Below are positions 1-40,560 of a stretch of DNA of 64,000 bases, one piece after another. The notes below the pieces were generated by a model that made no database searches, was not told where the DNA came from, and worked only from the letters and a program-made list of their open reading frames with translations. Positions within the stretch are counted from its first letter, which is position 1; each line of letters begins with the position of its first letter. The DNA comes from Crambe crambe (Eukaryota > Porifera > Demospongiae > Poecilosclerida > Crambeidae). The stretch is taken from NCBI GenBank assembly GCA_963924555.1, contig OZ004592.1, forward strand, positions 1,736,001 through 1,800,000, given 5' to 3'. Position numbers and translations under genes: made by a program.

Positions 1-19
1 TTACTATAATTTTCCATAG

Positions 20-3000
20 ATTTTGAGCTCCAGGTGACCATTCTGGAGTGCTTCTTTCGTTTGACTACTACAAAGGAGAGAGAACTTCTAGCTAAGCAAT
101 GGTTCAGAGGTTATTCATCACTTCTAACGGCTTTTAATAGCATCAGAGAATCTTTTTTTGAAGTGGTAATAATAATCTTTATATAAAGTTCATATCTGTT
201 ACTTGTACTCCAGGACTGTAGGAAATTTCTAAATCTTCTCAATGCTAACTGTGGAGAGAATAGGAGTGTATACAGCTTTCCATGTATAAGAGCTTATTTA
301 GGCTCTTTTGAGGTAATACTAAACTTTTTTTTTTTTAACTTTAAGATTCATGGATTTATTTTCAGCTTCATCAGCCTTATGATGAGGGTTTGCAACACTT
401 TTGGGTGGACTTCAATATTGCTACTAGTAACCTGTCCCTTTACACAGAGGATCTGAATTCTCCTGAAGGTGGTGGTAGTGGTGGTGGTGAAGAAGATGAT
501 GGCATGTGGGAGAGTATCATCATAAAAAATAACATTGTTAAAGAATGGAGCATTAAAGGTGAACAAAGGAAAATTGCTTATTGAATACTAATAAACTACT
601 CCCTTCTATCTTTTGTAGCTATCAATAATGAACTCCTTCTCTCCATTATTCTGAATGTTCCAGCAAACAACCTCTTACCTTCCATGCCATCTTCCTCTTC
701 ACACAAAGTCACCATCACCTTTCAAACAGACTCTGACCCCACATTCCCACTCCAATCCATATTCGGAAGTATCAAACAAGTACATTATCCAAATCAAGCA
801 TCAATAGCTCCTTCTTGTGCTGAGAAAAGTGTTCCAAAGCAAAATGGGGCTGATTACACACCAAAACCCATCAAAAATACCCAAAGTCTGGAATTAAAAC
901 AAAGAGTGCCTAGCCAAGCCATCCAGAGTAGCCAAACACGAGGCATGAAGCAGAGCATTTCCATAGCTCCACTCCGTATAACTCATAAGCAGTTTAAACC
1001 TCAGGGACTACAAGATGAGGACATTATATCGCCTATTGAAATCCTACCCAACACACCAGCTGTGGTGAGTCATGTGCAGATCCTTATTGTCACTGAAATG
1101 AATTGGATAAATTTTACTCTAAATTATATAGGGTGGTCATGTTAATTCTGAAGATTCTGCTACACCTATCAATCACACTGCTCCTCCCATGGCCACACCT
1201 GCTACCTCTACACCAAAAGTAAAATATGATGCCCCACTCTCTTCCTCTGGGGTTAGACGTCTTCCTCTTGAATTCATATCAGGCAGTGGAGGGACAAGTA
1301 GAGGAGCCACCAGGCCGAAGGCCAGTCAGGCTGTGTCCAGTGTCGTGCTGGGTATGAACAGTAGAATAGTACAGACCAAAGCTCCTCCTGCACGCAAACT
1401 TTTTAAGCCAGTTTCCAAAAATCCTACTCATGATACTGAGGCCACAAAACCTACTAAAAAAATTCACTCCATTGCATGTACTGAGGCCACAAAACCAGCT
1501 ACAAAAGTTCATTCCGTTGCAGTTTCTGATTCAGTGGATATGTCAAATCGTGAGAAAGAATCTGCAGATGGTAACATAAAAGAGACTGTGAAGAATAAAA
1601 CGGCAAGTCTCTCCAAAAAAGGAAATTGTGTGAGCAAAAAAGAGATTTCCAGCATCAGAAGTGCAAGTGGGGCAAGTGAGGATGAAAGATTGGGCATGGA
1701 AAGAATCGGATGTGGTCAAGAAAAAACCCAAAGATCACATCAATCCAGCAAGCAGCAAAAAACAAAGACCCGCACTAATTTGAACTCCCAGAAGTGTACC
1801 ACTGCTAACCAACAACATCAAGTACCAGTAAAATCAACTGAAGCACCTACTAGAATCAACAACACATCCAGTGTTAGTGCTAAAAGGACCACAGGACCAC
1901 CTCAATCTCCAATAATAGGTTATAGCAGAGTTACAGATAATGATAATCCGAAAAGGAAGAAGGAAAAAAAGAACACTTCACCAGGCCCTCAAACTGCACT
2001 GGTTTCAGATAAGCATGTATCTAGGAAGACTTCTTTGAAGACCAGCTCCCCTCCATTAGCAAGCAAGCACCTCAATTCCAGCAATGCTTTCATGTTTGAG
2101 TCTTATAAGCCAAGAGTTCCACTGAATGATGTCTCAAATGCATGCCTGAAACGTGGTGGCCAAAAGAGAGTATTCAATCTCAGTTCAGTTCCCAAGCAAA
2201 GAAGAAAAATTGCTACAAAGCATAAAAAATCTAACTCCAGTTCATTGAATTCTTCTGCTGCTTCTGAATATCAGGCCATACCAGATTCAATCCCCTTGGA
2301 TACTACACAGAAGAGCAATGCATCAGGTTCCAGCCAAACTGGTATGATGGCCAACAGTGCTTCAACAGGAAAGCGCCGGTACAAAAGAACTTGCATACCT
2401 GTTAGGGATGATAGCAATTCTCCAGGAAGTAGCCTTGATGATCCGGATTCATCATGGGAAATTTCTCCACCTAAAGAAAAGAAAAGCAAGAAAGTTTCCA
2501 AATCACTAAGCAGTGAGAATGATAAATCAAAAACTGCTACCACAAAGCCAGTACTGGCCAGTGCTCGCACCAAGAAAAGACCAAGAGTTAAAGGAGGGGT
2601 CCATATATCAAGTTTTGAGCTGACTGACTCGGATCTTGAGCAAGACAGTGGAGTTACTGAAACCAAGAAACCCAAGAAAGGGATTGCTGCAGGGAAAAGA
2701 AAAAGGACCAGTGGAGAACCAGTGACAGAATTTGATGATCTGAAAAAATCAACGACAGCTCTCTCAGCAGTGCTGAATAAAGGTACAGGTGAGAAGAACA
2801 ACAGGAACACTAATACTGAAATAGCAACTCTTCCACCAGCCAAATCCCATGCCAAAAAGAGCCGATCTATTTATGGAAGCAAGAGAAGAGTCATTGATGA
2901 TATGTACGACCCACTACCAGCTCTATCCCCTGAAGTCAGCAAAACAGAAATCATATCACATAATACAAAGTCTCCTTCTGTTGATGAAGACGTTGGAATG

Positions 3001-5070
3001 CGTAATGAGCCACCAAAGTCTAAAAGGCGTCGAAAGGAGCCAGAAGTGAAAGAGAAGGAAGATAATATCCTTGCAAAAACCACACGACGATCACCTCAAA
3101 CGAAGTCACTGCATAAGCCAGCAAGGAAGAATACATTGAGAGCTCTTCTTCGAGAAGATGAAAAAGAAAAGGACAGGAACTCAGGTGGAAAACAGATGGA
3201 GTCAGAGAGGGAGTCAGACTGTGAATCAGACTGTGACCAGTGGAGTGGAAAGCCAATGGAGTTGGATTGTGACGAGCCAAAAGAAGTTAGCTTCAAATCT
3301 ACCACAAAACAGAATTCCATCACTAGATTACAATTGGGCCAACTGAAACAGTCTAGGAGAAGTAGTGGGTATCACAGTAAGAATAACAGTGTTTCTGAGT
3401 CTAGTCCTTTCGCCAATGATGGCATAATTGATACTGGTGCTACATTGGACATCTACAGAGGAGCCTTACAAGACAAAGAAGACCAAGTATCAAACTTGTC
3501 AACCCCTCCTGCTTTCACCACTCCATTGACCCCTCTCTCTGTAGCATCCTCTGAAGTGGAAGCTGATCTAGACATTACCACACGGTTCGAAAAGATTTGC
3601 CACAGCCTTGTAGCTAAATCAGGAAAGGAGGATACAGCTGTCGTAACTACTACTCACATCCCGGCAAAGGTAATGACAAAGAAGAAGAGTGTCAACGCTG
3701 AGAATAAATCTCAAGGAAATCTGGAGAGTTCAACTGGTAATATCACCTTAACTCAGCTATCTCGGGTATGCAATCATCTACGTATGTAACAGTCATGCTA
3801 CTTGTAAATTAATACTATTTATTCTAGGACATTATAAACAGTCACAAGCCAGTCAAACACAAAAAGAATGAAACATTGGGTTCTGTGAGAGGGCACCCTA
3901 CCAAGGCCATTGAATCTGATCCAGCAGGACTTGATGAAGACCTTAACAGCTCCAAACTATCAGGTAGCTATATATAATTGACTCTAAGCTGGCCATTATA
4001 ATGTGTTCCCACTTGACTAATAATTATTGATCTCTGGCTTCAGATGCTGAAGACAGTGTGTCTTTAATATCCTTTGGTAATGCTACTCTTTCCCCTGGGC
4101 ATGAATCCCCTTCCCTTGGTAAGGCAAGCAAAAGACTAGATTACTTCAGTGAAGAGAGTCAGAGTACCACCAGTGAGGAACTCAAACTCAGGTCTGTGGA
4201 ATAAGATTGGCAGTTTCTTGTTTGTTTGTTTGTTTGTTTGTTTTGGGGGCTTTTTGTTTTTCAAAAATTGAACGTCTCCTTTTGTGTGTTATATTAGTAC
4301 TGAGATGAAAACATTGATGACTACTGTAAGAAATAACCTCTACTCTGCCAAGAAAAAGAAAAAGAAAGTATCCAGTTCATCATTATCAAAGAAAGTCCCA
4401 GGTTAGTATGTAGAAACTGCAACATGTGCTATTGAAGAGAAACAGTGAAATGTGTTGTCTTCTTCCTCATATTTTATGACTTATGTAGTTTAGGACTGGA
4501 GTATCATTGATTTGAAAGCAATATGTATCCTTTTGTGTACAGAAGAGCTAGAAGACTTATGGTTTGACCATCAGCAAGAACGATGTTCACTCTTGAAAGC
4601 ATACGAGCACCAACTAACCCTGGAATTGGAGCAGCTTGAGAGGGACATGCAACGTACCCTAGCTTCTGAAGAACAAGTCACTACTACCCTCCGTCAACAG
4701 ATCAGCAATCTAAGCAAGAAACGAAAATACCAGCAATCCCAGTAAGTATATACAATATTCTAAATAGCTAACAGAACTCTTGCATCTATCTCTTCTTTAA
4801 GACTCAGCCGCGTACAGGCCCTTCTACAGTCCTTCCACGAGCAGTTAAGTAATGTGGAGTCCAGTCATGCAGAACAACAGTACAGTAGCCAGAAGGCAAT
4901 CAAGGAAGACCTCTTTAACCTCCAGAAGAGACTTCTAGCAGAATCTGTAAGTCTAAACTGTACAATACTTCCCAAATTACTTCTCTTGAATTGTCTCTCT
5001 CTTTCCCCAGCAAAAACAAGAATGTGAACGTATCAGGAGATCTCTACATGCCGTGTTGATGCATATTTGA
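20..5070 (+). CDS. SYCP2: Synaptonemal complex protein 2 homologue (5' end outside the window)
   Basis: SYCP2 is a meiotic chromosome-axis protein that pairs with SYCP3 through a C-terminal coiled coil and carries an N-terminal ARM-like plus Spt16M-like (SLD) module. Exons by splice sites and phase: 20-165, 214-312, 366-558, 619-1064, 1132-3765, 3828-3963, 4044-4191, 4298-4401, 4543-4741, 4802-4946, 5011-5070. They give 1435 aa in one continuous frame. The first three encode the end of the ARM-like region and the SLD; the blocks DCRKFLNLLNANCG, YSFPCIRAYLG and FWVDFNIATSNLSLY match vertebrate SYCP2 as I recall it. The 2.6-kb exon encodes a Ser/Lys-rich, apparently disordered middle with many basic clusters. 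Residues from LEDLWFDHQQERCSLLKAY to the stop form a heptad-rich coiled coil, as expected for the SYCP3-binding end. The start codon lies to the left. Total length would be similar to human (about 1530 aa). Identification is firm for the N-terminal part and inferred for the rest from continuity. Confidence -1.
4218..4243. repeat. (TTTG)n microsatellite
   Basis: Short tetranucleotide run in the SYCP2 intron between the exons ending at 4191 and starting at 4298. No function is apparent. Confidence -1.
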
Positions 5071-5242
5071 GAAAGTCATATAAAATATGAGAATATTTGC
5101 AGTCACGTATAGTATGTCTATTTTAATCTCACCTGAACAGTTAATCAATCTAGAGAACTAGTCCCATATCTCCTTTTTTTTGCTCAGAAAGATGCCATAT
5201 AATGGTTCTATTATCATGACTCAACTTCACCATTTACTAGTT

Positions 5243-5248
5243 TTTATT
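5243..5248 (-). terminator. FTCD polyadenylation signal AATAAA
   Basis: TTTATT on the plus strand reads AATAAA on the minus strand, about 53 nt downstream of the FTCD stop codon. It is the only canonical signal seen in the 230-bp gap between the convergent SYCP2 and FTCD stops. The SYCP2 side shows no canonical AATAAA, only AT-rich sequence near 5080. Confidence -1.
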
Positions 5249-5300
5249 TGGCTATAGCTATTATGAGAAATGAAAAATTTGAAGATCGTATCTACAATAG

Positions 5301-8082
5301 TCATTGTCTGTCATGTGCTAGAGCAAGTACTTTTTCAAGATTAGTAGAAGACTCTTTGAGCATACCTTCCACCTCCTCTTTTATGCTGCTAACATACTGC
5401 TCATCTTTGACTTGCTTCAGATTGATAGAGACATTGTAGTAGGCTCCTCTAATCCCTGTGTCAAGACTATGTGCTGCAACCTATGAAACAATCATAAGTT
5501 CCTTTATAGTAATTACATATTGAAAAAGGCAAGAAATTAGAAACCATAGCTAGCTACAAATGATCCCACTTTGATCTCAAAACACAGGAGAATCTTGCAA
5601 GTAATTATATTAATATAATATATATAATGTGCTAACCTGTACATCAGATATGGCTGTGATGTTTCCATGTTGAGCCATGGTGGCCAAGTGGGGCCAACAG
5701 CTACCGGCCAACTTCATCAAATTCAATGGCACATCTATAGCTTTCTTGAGCCCTCCTTGCATCATCTCCTGTCGTCTAGACCCAGAAGAGTAAAGTCTGG
5801 TCTTGCAAGTTAACAAGAGACTAACCTTGCCTTTTCCTCTGCATTGCTTTTAGGTAATTGAAGAGCATCCTATAATAATAATACTCACTGATAATTAAGC
5901 AGTAGTTATAATCTGTTAAACTTGCCATATAGTCTTTGAAGGCATTGGTATCTTTGTCTACCAGAGGAATCATCTGCTGCATGGTAGTATGCAATGCCTT
6001 GATAGCCGTCCTCATGATGCTGTCTAGACTCTCAAACTTCCGGTTCCCGAATGTCAAGAGACCCACCATTGTTCCTAGAGCTGCACCCTAGAAGAGTCAC
6101 ACCATAAGCACAGTAGCCTCGTCCCCAGGTGAATCTTAATAAAAAAGAGGCCCTGGGGGAACGAGGCTAAATCACAGTGAATAGGAAATGAAGTGCTTTT
6201 GTGTATCATATATAGTTATTATACCATGCTGGCAATGCAGGCAGCTGCAGAACCCCCTCCAGGTGTGGCCACTCTGGCCCCCAGCTTCTCCAGAAATGAC
6301 CGCACACTTCCACTTACTAAGGGATCATCTTCATTGCTGCCTACACAGTAACTAGAAGAGAAATTATAATGAAAATGCAGAGAATTTTTTCTCTCTCTTC
6401 TCTCACTCAATTATCTTCTCTTTGGGTTTGAATTCCGAGATGGAGTTGAGGCCTAGTCTCTCGACAACCAACATTATCTTTTGACGTTCGTGTAAGATGA
6501 AGAGACCTTCCTTCTCCATGTAATAATCAGCAGCCATCAGCAATGGTGCCAGTGGGATAAGTCCCACAATCTCAGACCCAACAACTGCCAAGTTAAGACT
6601 CTGAAAGATGTCATAATTACATATTCATTCTCATACTGAACACAAATCCCCTAATTGTGGACACCATAAAATAATGTGATAGTCTCAGTCCCAGGTGGAA
6701 ATTAATTTTTTTTAAGCTACTTCTTCATACTTCAGTTCTGTCCAAGATCTATTGCATACCTTGGCAATTTGACAGCACTCCTCATATGCCGTGTGTAGAG
6801 CTGTGATGTTGTAGTCACACAAATTCATGGAGACTTGGGCCAGGTCCCTCTCCTCAAGATACCAGCCAAGACCCTTCACTGCTTTCAGTAGCCCCCTCTA
6901 TCAAGTCACAATAGAATAAGGAACCAATGAAATCTATAGCAAACAATTTTTAGCTCTGTAGTTCTAGTACCTACCTCATTGGGTCCCCTGCCAATTTCCC
7001 TCAGGTCCAGTGCAATGCGATGGGCCTGTTGTTTTGTGCCCAGCAAGTTGACATTGTAGGCAATGAGAAACTTCCTGGCCCCAGTGACAGTAGCTCCCCA
7101 CTGGGGGACAAATTCCGCTGGTCCGAAATCAGGTACCCAGTCAGGATCTTTTAACTGCAAGATAAACTTGTGTAACACAACCTGTAATTCTAAAGTGGAA
7201 CTTCCGATAAAGGACACTCTGAAAGAGGACAAACCTGTAAGGGTAATCTAATTGTATACAAACTCTGTACGAAATAACTTCCAAAAGAGGACACTCTACA
7301 AAGGACAAAAGGATGGGTTCGTCCATTATTCTGGAGGTTCCAATGTACAAAGTAACTCCTTCACTGCTCCCAGAGGCAGATAGATTCACGCACTGTACCT
7401 TTTCTTCTAGTCCTTCATATTCTCCTTTTCTGATTTTGGAGAGTGTTTTCCTGTATTCCTTATCCTGAGCCTCTTCGTACAAGTACACGGGGACGTTCAT
7501 CTCCTTGGCAAGCTGTTGACCAAACTGACGTGAACACTCCACACACTCCTCCATGCTCACATCACTCACAGGAACAAAAGGACACACATCCAGGGCACCC
7601 ATACGGGGATGTTCCCCTTGATCATTAAAGAACAAAATTTTAATGGCATGATTGTTTTCTTACAGTGGAACCTCTGGAATAATGACACACTTGGGACCCA
7701 AAACGTGTCATTTGTAGAGAGAATATCCTCTTTTGGAGATTTGTCCAGAGGTTCCACTACAGTGTTTGTTTTAAAAAAAACTATCAAACTATCCAGCTAG
7801 ACTGGAAGGACTGAAGTGCAAGTCTCATGAATCATTACCATGGTGCTTGGCCATATCAATCAGTCTGTGTGCTACTCTAGCAGCGTTGAGGGCTCCCGCC
7901 ACAACTGCATCAGGAGAGCCAAAGAACGTGTACACTGTTCTATTTGTACTAGCTCCTGGATCTACGTCCAAGAGAGAGCACCCTTCTGTTTTTCTAATGG
8001 AAGCTGCTATAGCTTCGACGATATCCTTGTTGCAACCCTCAGAAAAGTTAGGAACACACTCCACTATCTTTCTGGACTCCAT
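5301..8082 (-). CDS. FTCD: Formimidoyltransferase-cyclodeaminase
   Basis: This bifunctional cytosolic enzyme moves the formimino group from formiminoglutamate (histidine breakdown) to tetrahydrofolate, then deaminates it to methenyl-THF. Exons from the start: 7839-8082, 7399-7616, 6975-7154, 6760-6897, 6407-6600, 6225-6351, 5926-6087, 5826-5869, 5637-5775, 5301-5480. They give 541 aa, the human length. The N-terminal transferase begins ECVPNFSEG, with [24 protein letters not shown] (carrying the catalytic His region) and the folate-site stretch [20 protein letters not shown]. The cyclodeaminase half has [15 protein letters not shown] and [14 protein letters not shown]. The ATG at 8082 is the first in frame and aligns with the family start. 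The intron after exon 7 begins with GC instead of GT (5924-5925), which is the choice that keeps both phase and alignment. A short inverted-repeat element sits in intron 1. The gene starts only 223 bp from the FAK stop, so its promoter probably overlaps the FAK 3' UTR. Confidence -1.
7661..7759. mobile_element. Short inverted-repeat element (MITE-like), family B
   Basis: The ends are TACAGTGGAACCTCTGGA and, inverted, TCCAGAGGTTCCACTA, flanked by TA as in Tc1/mariner-type insertions. About 100 bp, no coding capacity, in FTCD intron 1. A related, larger copy is at 15825-16014 and a weaker one at 47740-47882. Confidence -1.
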
Positions 8083-8305
8083 AGTTAATAGGTAAGTATC
8101 GTCAATCCAAATTCCACCGAATAATTAAAGTAAAACGTTTGTAGTTGCGCCGACCGTTACCAAAATAATTGTATCACAATCATGGTGCATAACATGGAGT
8201 AAAAAGACATGCAAGAATTTGGAGAGAGAGAGAGAAAGAGAAAAAATAACTATGATCAAAAAATCATGACTATACATGTACCATAAATAGAAAAGGTTGT
8301 GTTGA
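8083..8305. other. FTCD-FAK spacer
   Basis: A 223-bp gap between the FTCD start codon and the FAK stop codon, both on the minus strand. It must hold the FAK 3' UTR and at least part of the FTCD promoter. It contains a short (GA)n tract at about 8221-8244 and a small GC-rich spot near 8147-8158. I see no TATA box or canonical AATAAA for FAK here. Confidence -1.
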
Positions 8306-30187
<21,882 letters not shown>

Positions 30188-30301
30188 ATTCTCAGTAGGT
30201 TTAGAAGTAGAACACAAACTTGTGCTTCCCTCCTTGTTGTGAGTGTTTATCTCAGTCTGACCACCACACCACACTTGAAAACTCTGTTGTTTATTACACA
30301 A

Positions 30302-30630
30302 CTAGGCTACCATAGATACAAATACAAATACTGTACTGTACTGTACTGTAGCTAGGCTCTTTAATGGAGCACTTACCTAGCTAATTAGAGATAACTAACA
30401 ACAACGACAGAATCTTCCGAATTTCGAAGGTGTGTGGTTAGGCAACAACCTTACAGCTCACTATCAATCTCTCTTGCACTATATGTGGAATGCAAAACGT
30501 TTTCCCCCCCACTTCCGATAATCTCAACTGCACTGCCTCTCTCCTCCCTATTAAACACTCTTCCGGTGTTGGGAGGGGTCACAGGTCACATTTCTAATTA
30601 AAGAAACAATTAAAGGTTTGCGAGTGTGGT
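30302..30630. promoter_or_regulatory. Divergent FAK / FAM91A1 promoter region
   Basis: At most 443 bp separate the FAK ATG (30187) from the FAM91A1 ATG (30631), on opposite strands. ETS-type sites ACTTCCG (30511-30517) and CTTCCGGT (30560-30567) lie in the middle, and a short (ACTGT)n run is at 30331-30350. There is no TATA box at a fixed distance. Shared bidirectional control is inferred from the layout. Confidence -1.
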
Positions 30631-37279
<6,649 letters not shown>

Positions 37280-37699
37280 CCACACACCCACTCCTTACTC
37301 TCTACCTAATGATTTTTGTGAACATCACAGGTTGCCTATCGATACCCAATACAACTTTTTATCTTGCGAATAGCCTACTCACGAGTCTCAGTGGAATCTC
37401 TCATTTAGACACATGAACCAGAAGAAAGTGTTCTAATCAAGCATTTCACCATGATATAGCATAGTAAGAATTCTTTGTCTCTCTCTTTCTCCTCTTTTAG
37501 AGTGTCAAGATTAACTGTTCTAATTATTGTTTATGGTGGGACCTGGTATACATACATACATACATACATACATACATACATTATACACACTCACATGACA
37601 TTGTGACAGTGTAAACACTTGAGACGGACAATCATACTGACTGCATAATGCACTACAAGAACCTTATAATAGCGTGTGTGCCTAATAGTATAGTTCGCT
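37280..37699. other. Gap between convergent FAM91A1 and RAE1
   Basis: 420 bp between two stop codons facing each other; it must hold both 3' UTRs. It contains a (CATA)n microsatellite at 37547-37581. No canonical AATAAA was found for either gene. Confidence -1.
37547..37581. repeat. (CATA)n microsatellite
   Basis: About nine tandem CATA units in the 3' intergenic gap. Confidence -1.
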
Positions 37700-40351
37700 T
37701 TAGCGTCGACCCTTTGTTCTGGGCTTCAACTCCTCGTTCACTTGTCTAAGGAAAATGTGGTTCTTTTTCTGGGCGTTGTAGTGTTCGTGCCCCTACGATT
37801 AATAAGATGGATAACGATTATAATATTATAGAGTATTATTTTTTCCTTAATTAAACAAGCCACTAAGTGTACACTCCACCAGAGGCTATAATTCATAATA
37901 GTGTGGGAGTAGATTTCCCAGGGGAGCAAAGTGTGATACACAACTCAAAAAAGAATCCTGTGAGAATTACATACCATTTGTATGTACTCACCTTTGACCA
38001 ATCATAGCTGACCGAATACGCAAATATTTCACCATTATAATTGAAGCAGCATGAAGTGATAGGCTGTTCCATTGCGTCTGATGTCTATAGACAATGAACA
38101 CATGCGAGTCTTAATCAACGTACACATGTGGTATAGTGTTAACTATCTCACTGGCGTAATAATTGTGTGAGGTATACAGTGGAGACCATCAATGTGGAAA
38201 TGCAAAGTGTATTGCCAAAGACTGAAGTAATCCACACACACACCCCCAAAAACAAATAAACAAACAACAACAAACAAAACAAAAACAAACAAGGACACCT
38301 CTCTCTATGACGAGGACACTTTCTGTGGTTCCAAAAAAGTGTCAGGTTTGCATTACAAGTGATACCAGTACATAATTATTGTACCAGTCAGTGTACCTTG
38401 AGTTTTGTTCTTGCATCTTTGTCCCAGAAACTGAACTTGCAATCTGATCCAACAGTGGCTAGTGTTCCATGCACAGGGTGAAAGGCTATGTCATTCACCT
38501 GGATGAGTGATAATTAATATATGAAACACAATCACTAGGCAACAGTGGCACTCAGAATTTCAACTTTGACCAAAATTGAACTTTGAATCTACGGCTACAC
38601 CATAGATTTAAGCAATTTTACAGACTCTTGTTCCTGCTTTTATCAACTCCAAATGTTAAAATTCTGAACAAACAGACAGCCTATCAGATTACCGGATAGA
38701 TATCCTGAGTCTGGCCAGCCCCACTGACAGCTGAACGATGGCATTTGAAAGTGAAGTTGTCTTTTGATCTGGAAATATACAAAATCTGCCAATTACAAGA
38801 CTTGGTTTGGTGTGTACCATTTTGTCACTGCTCAATTAACTAACAGATTTTAACTAGTTTATACTACTTGGAGAGTAAGTAGTAGATATGAGTAGAAATC
38901 TTATTGGCCATTTTTTAAACCTCACCATAACTACTAGTGGTCATGGAAAATAACCGGAATTTGTCCAACCATTATAGAACACATGACAGAAGTTTGGAAC
39001 CAATTCATCAAAAGGACATGGTCTTACATATTATGCCCTTTGTCTGGTCAAATTCCTATAGGATCATCTTTGTCAGGACAACCTATTTTGGTGACTGGAA
39101 CTGAACACCAGCACAGTGTAGGCATACATTATAGAGTTTTATGCCTTTAAAGAATGAACTCACGGATTTGGTGGGTTATTGTATTGGATGGCCACTCTTC
39201 CTTCGATGGAGCCAAGAGCAAATCCTGTCGGTTGACCTTGCGGACTCTTATCTTTAAAAATACTCACACATCTATGCTGGAACTTCAGTGGACTGTCTAC
39301 TCTCTATGGAAACAGAGGGGTGTGGTCTAATTAACTGTGGGGGGGATTTTGTCAATTTTGTGTGGTTCATATTCCATTTTATCCATGAAAAGTTTACACT
39401 CCACTGTGGCCACATAGTATTTTAAAATTTCATACTATTTCATGTAAACTATGATTAAACAACTGAAATTGCAAAAGTTTAAAAAAACCTTGAATTCCGA
39501 AGGAGTGTTTTCCAGCTGATAAATGATGATGCCTCGAGATGCAGTACTCACCACGGCCATAGGGTACACCTGAAGTACACACACTTAAGATCATATACAA
39601 TATTGAAATTTTCATCAAATGTATACAACTTACCACATCCATACAATAACATCTTTCGCCGAGATCAAAGCTAAGGACAGGATTGGGGCTTTTTAGATCC
39701 CAGAACTGTGGAAGGGAAAAAAGATGAAAGAAAGTGTTAAAGTGTTCAAATTAAACATCCATCCCGAGCTTAGTGAAGTTAGCAACTCTACTCTATTTAA
39801 TGCCCACTAGATCTGTTGCTATACTGCAGTGTACCTTAATGGTCTTGTCCCAGCTTCCAGTAATGGCCAACTGGGCTTGAGGATGTTGTACAAATCGAAT
39901 GCTCTTAACAGGAGCTTGGTGCTGACCAAATGGAATAGCCTGGTTAGTCTGGAGATCCCATATCTTACAGGTCTTGTCACACGAAGCTGTCAACACCTTT
40001 GTACCATCCTGGTATTGAAGCATCAGCAATAATAATGGTAGAATATTCTTTTCTTTCACTTACAGCATGCCAGCAGCAATCCAGAATAGGACCAGCATGA
40101 GACTGTTGTGCTTTGCAGCTAGATCCTGTGTTCTGTATCTCATAACAACGAATCTGTATAATAGTGTGTTTGTTTAATGGTGTGCTCTAATTGGAACTCG
40201 GCGCCATATCGCTTACATTGTTATCCCAAGATGAAGCGACCAGGTAGTTGGAGTTAGGAGCAAAGGACACCTTACTGATTGAATCCTCTGGGGGTTGATC
40301 CAACTCATGATCATTCATAGGGTTATGTTTTCCAGCGATTTGACCGAACAT
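37700..40351 (-). CDS. RAE1: RAE1 / Gle2 mRNA export factor, WD40 protein
   Basis: RAE1 is a WD40 beta-propeller that binds the GLEBS motif of Nup98 at the nuclear pore, aids mRNA export and acts at the mitotic spindle. Exons from the start: 40217-40351, 40064-40153, 39835-40008, 39634-39705, 39489-39569, 39164-39303, 38693-38768, 38397-38498, 37992-38084, 37700-37792. They give 351 aa (human 368). Blocks seen: [101 protein letters not shown] and [13 protein letters not shown], ending [11 protein letters not shown]. The human N-terminal Gly/Ser/Phe extension is shorter here: the ATG at 40351 leads almost at once into the conserved part. One donor (after exon 39489-39569) is a weak GTTTTT. It shares a short promoter with CYRI and faces FAM91A1 tail to tail. 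Confidence -1.
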
Positions 40352-40560
40352 TGTTAGTCTCTAGTCTGATACAAAATGGTACAGGGTCGTCAAGTAGAAA
40401 GCTATAATTATACTGCGCATGCGCACGGTCATCATAATTATCAGATGATGACGATTAAAAGTACACACCCGTTTTGAATCAGTTGCTGCTTCTCCATCGA
40501 CTGTTGATTCAAGAAACTTTGCATTCTTGTGACCTTATTTGGATGGTAAAGGTCTACAGA
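40352..40560. promoter_or_regulatory. Divergent RAE1 / CYRI promoter
   Basis: The sequence TGCGCATGCGCA at 40414-40425 is a perfect palindrome matching the NRF1 consensus, about 65 bp upstream of the RAE1 ATG. CYRI reads away on the plus strand. No TATA box is seen. The palindrome is directly visible; NRF1 use in this organism is inferred. Confidence -1.

Noticed and set aside
2271-2855. 194-codon minus-strand frame inside SYCP2
   Set aside because: Antisense of a coding exon; its hydrophobic Leu/Phe-rich composition is the complement of Lys/Ser-rich coding sequence.
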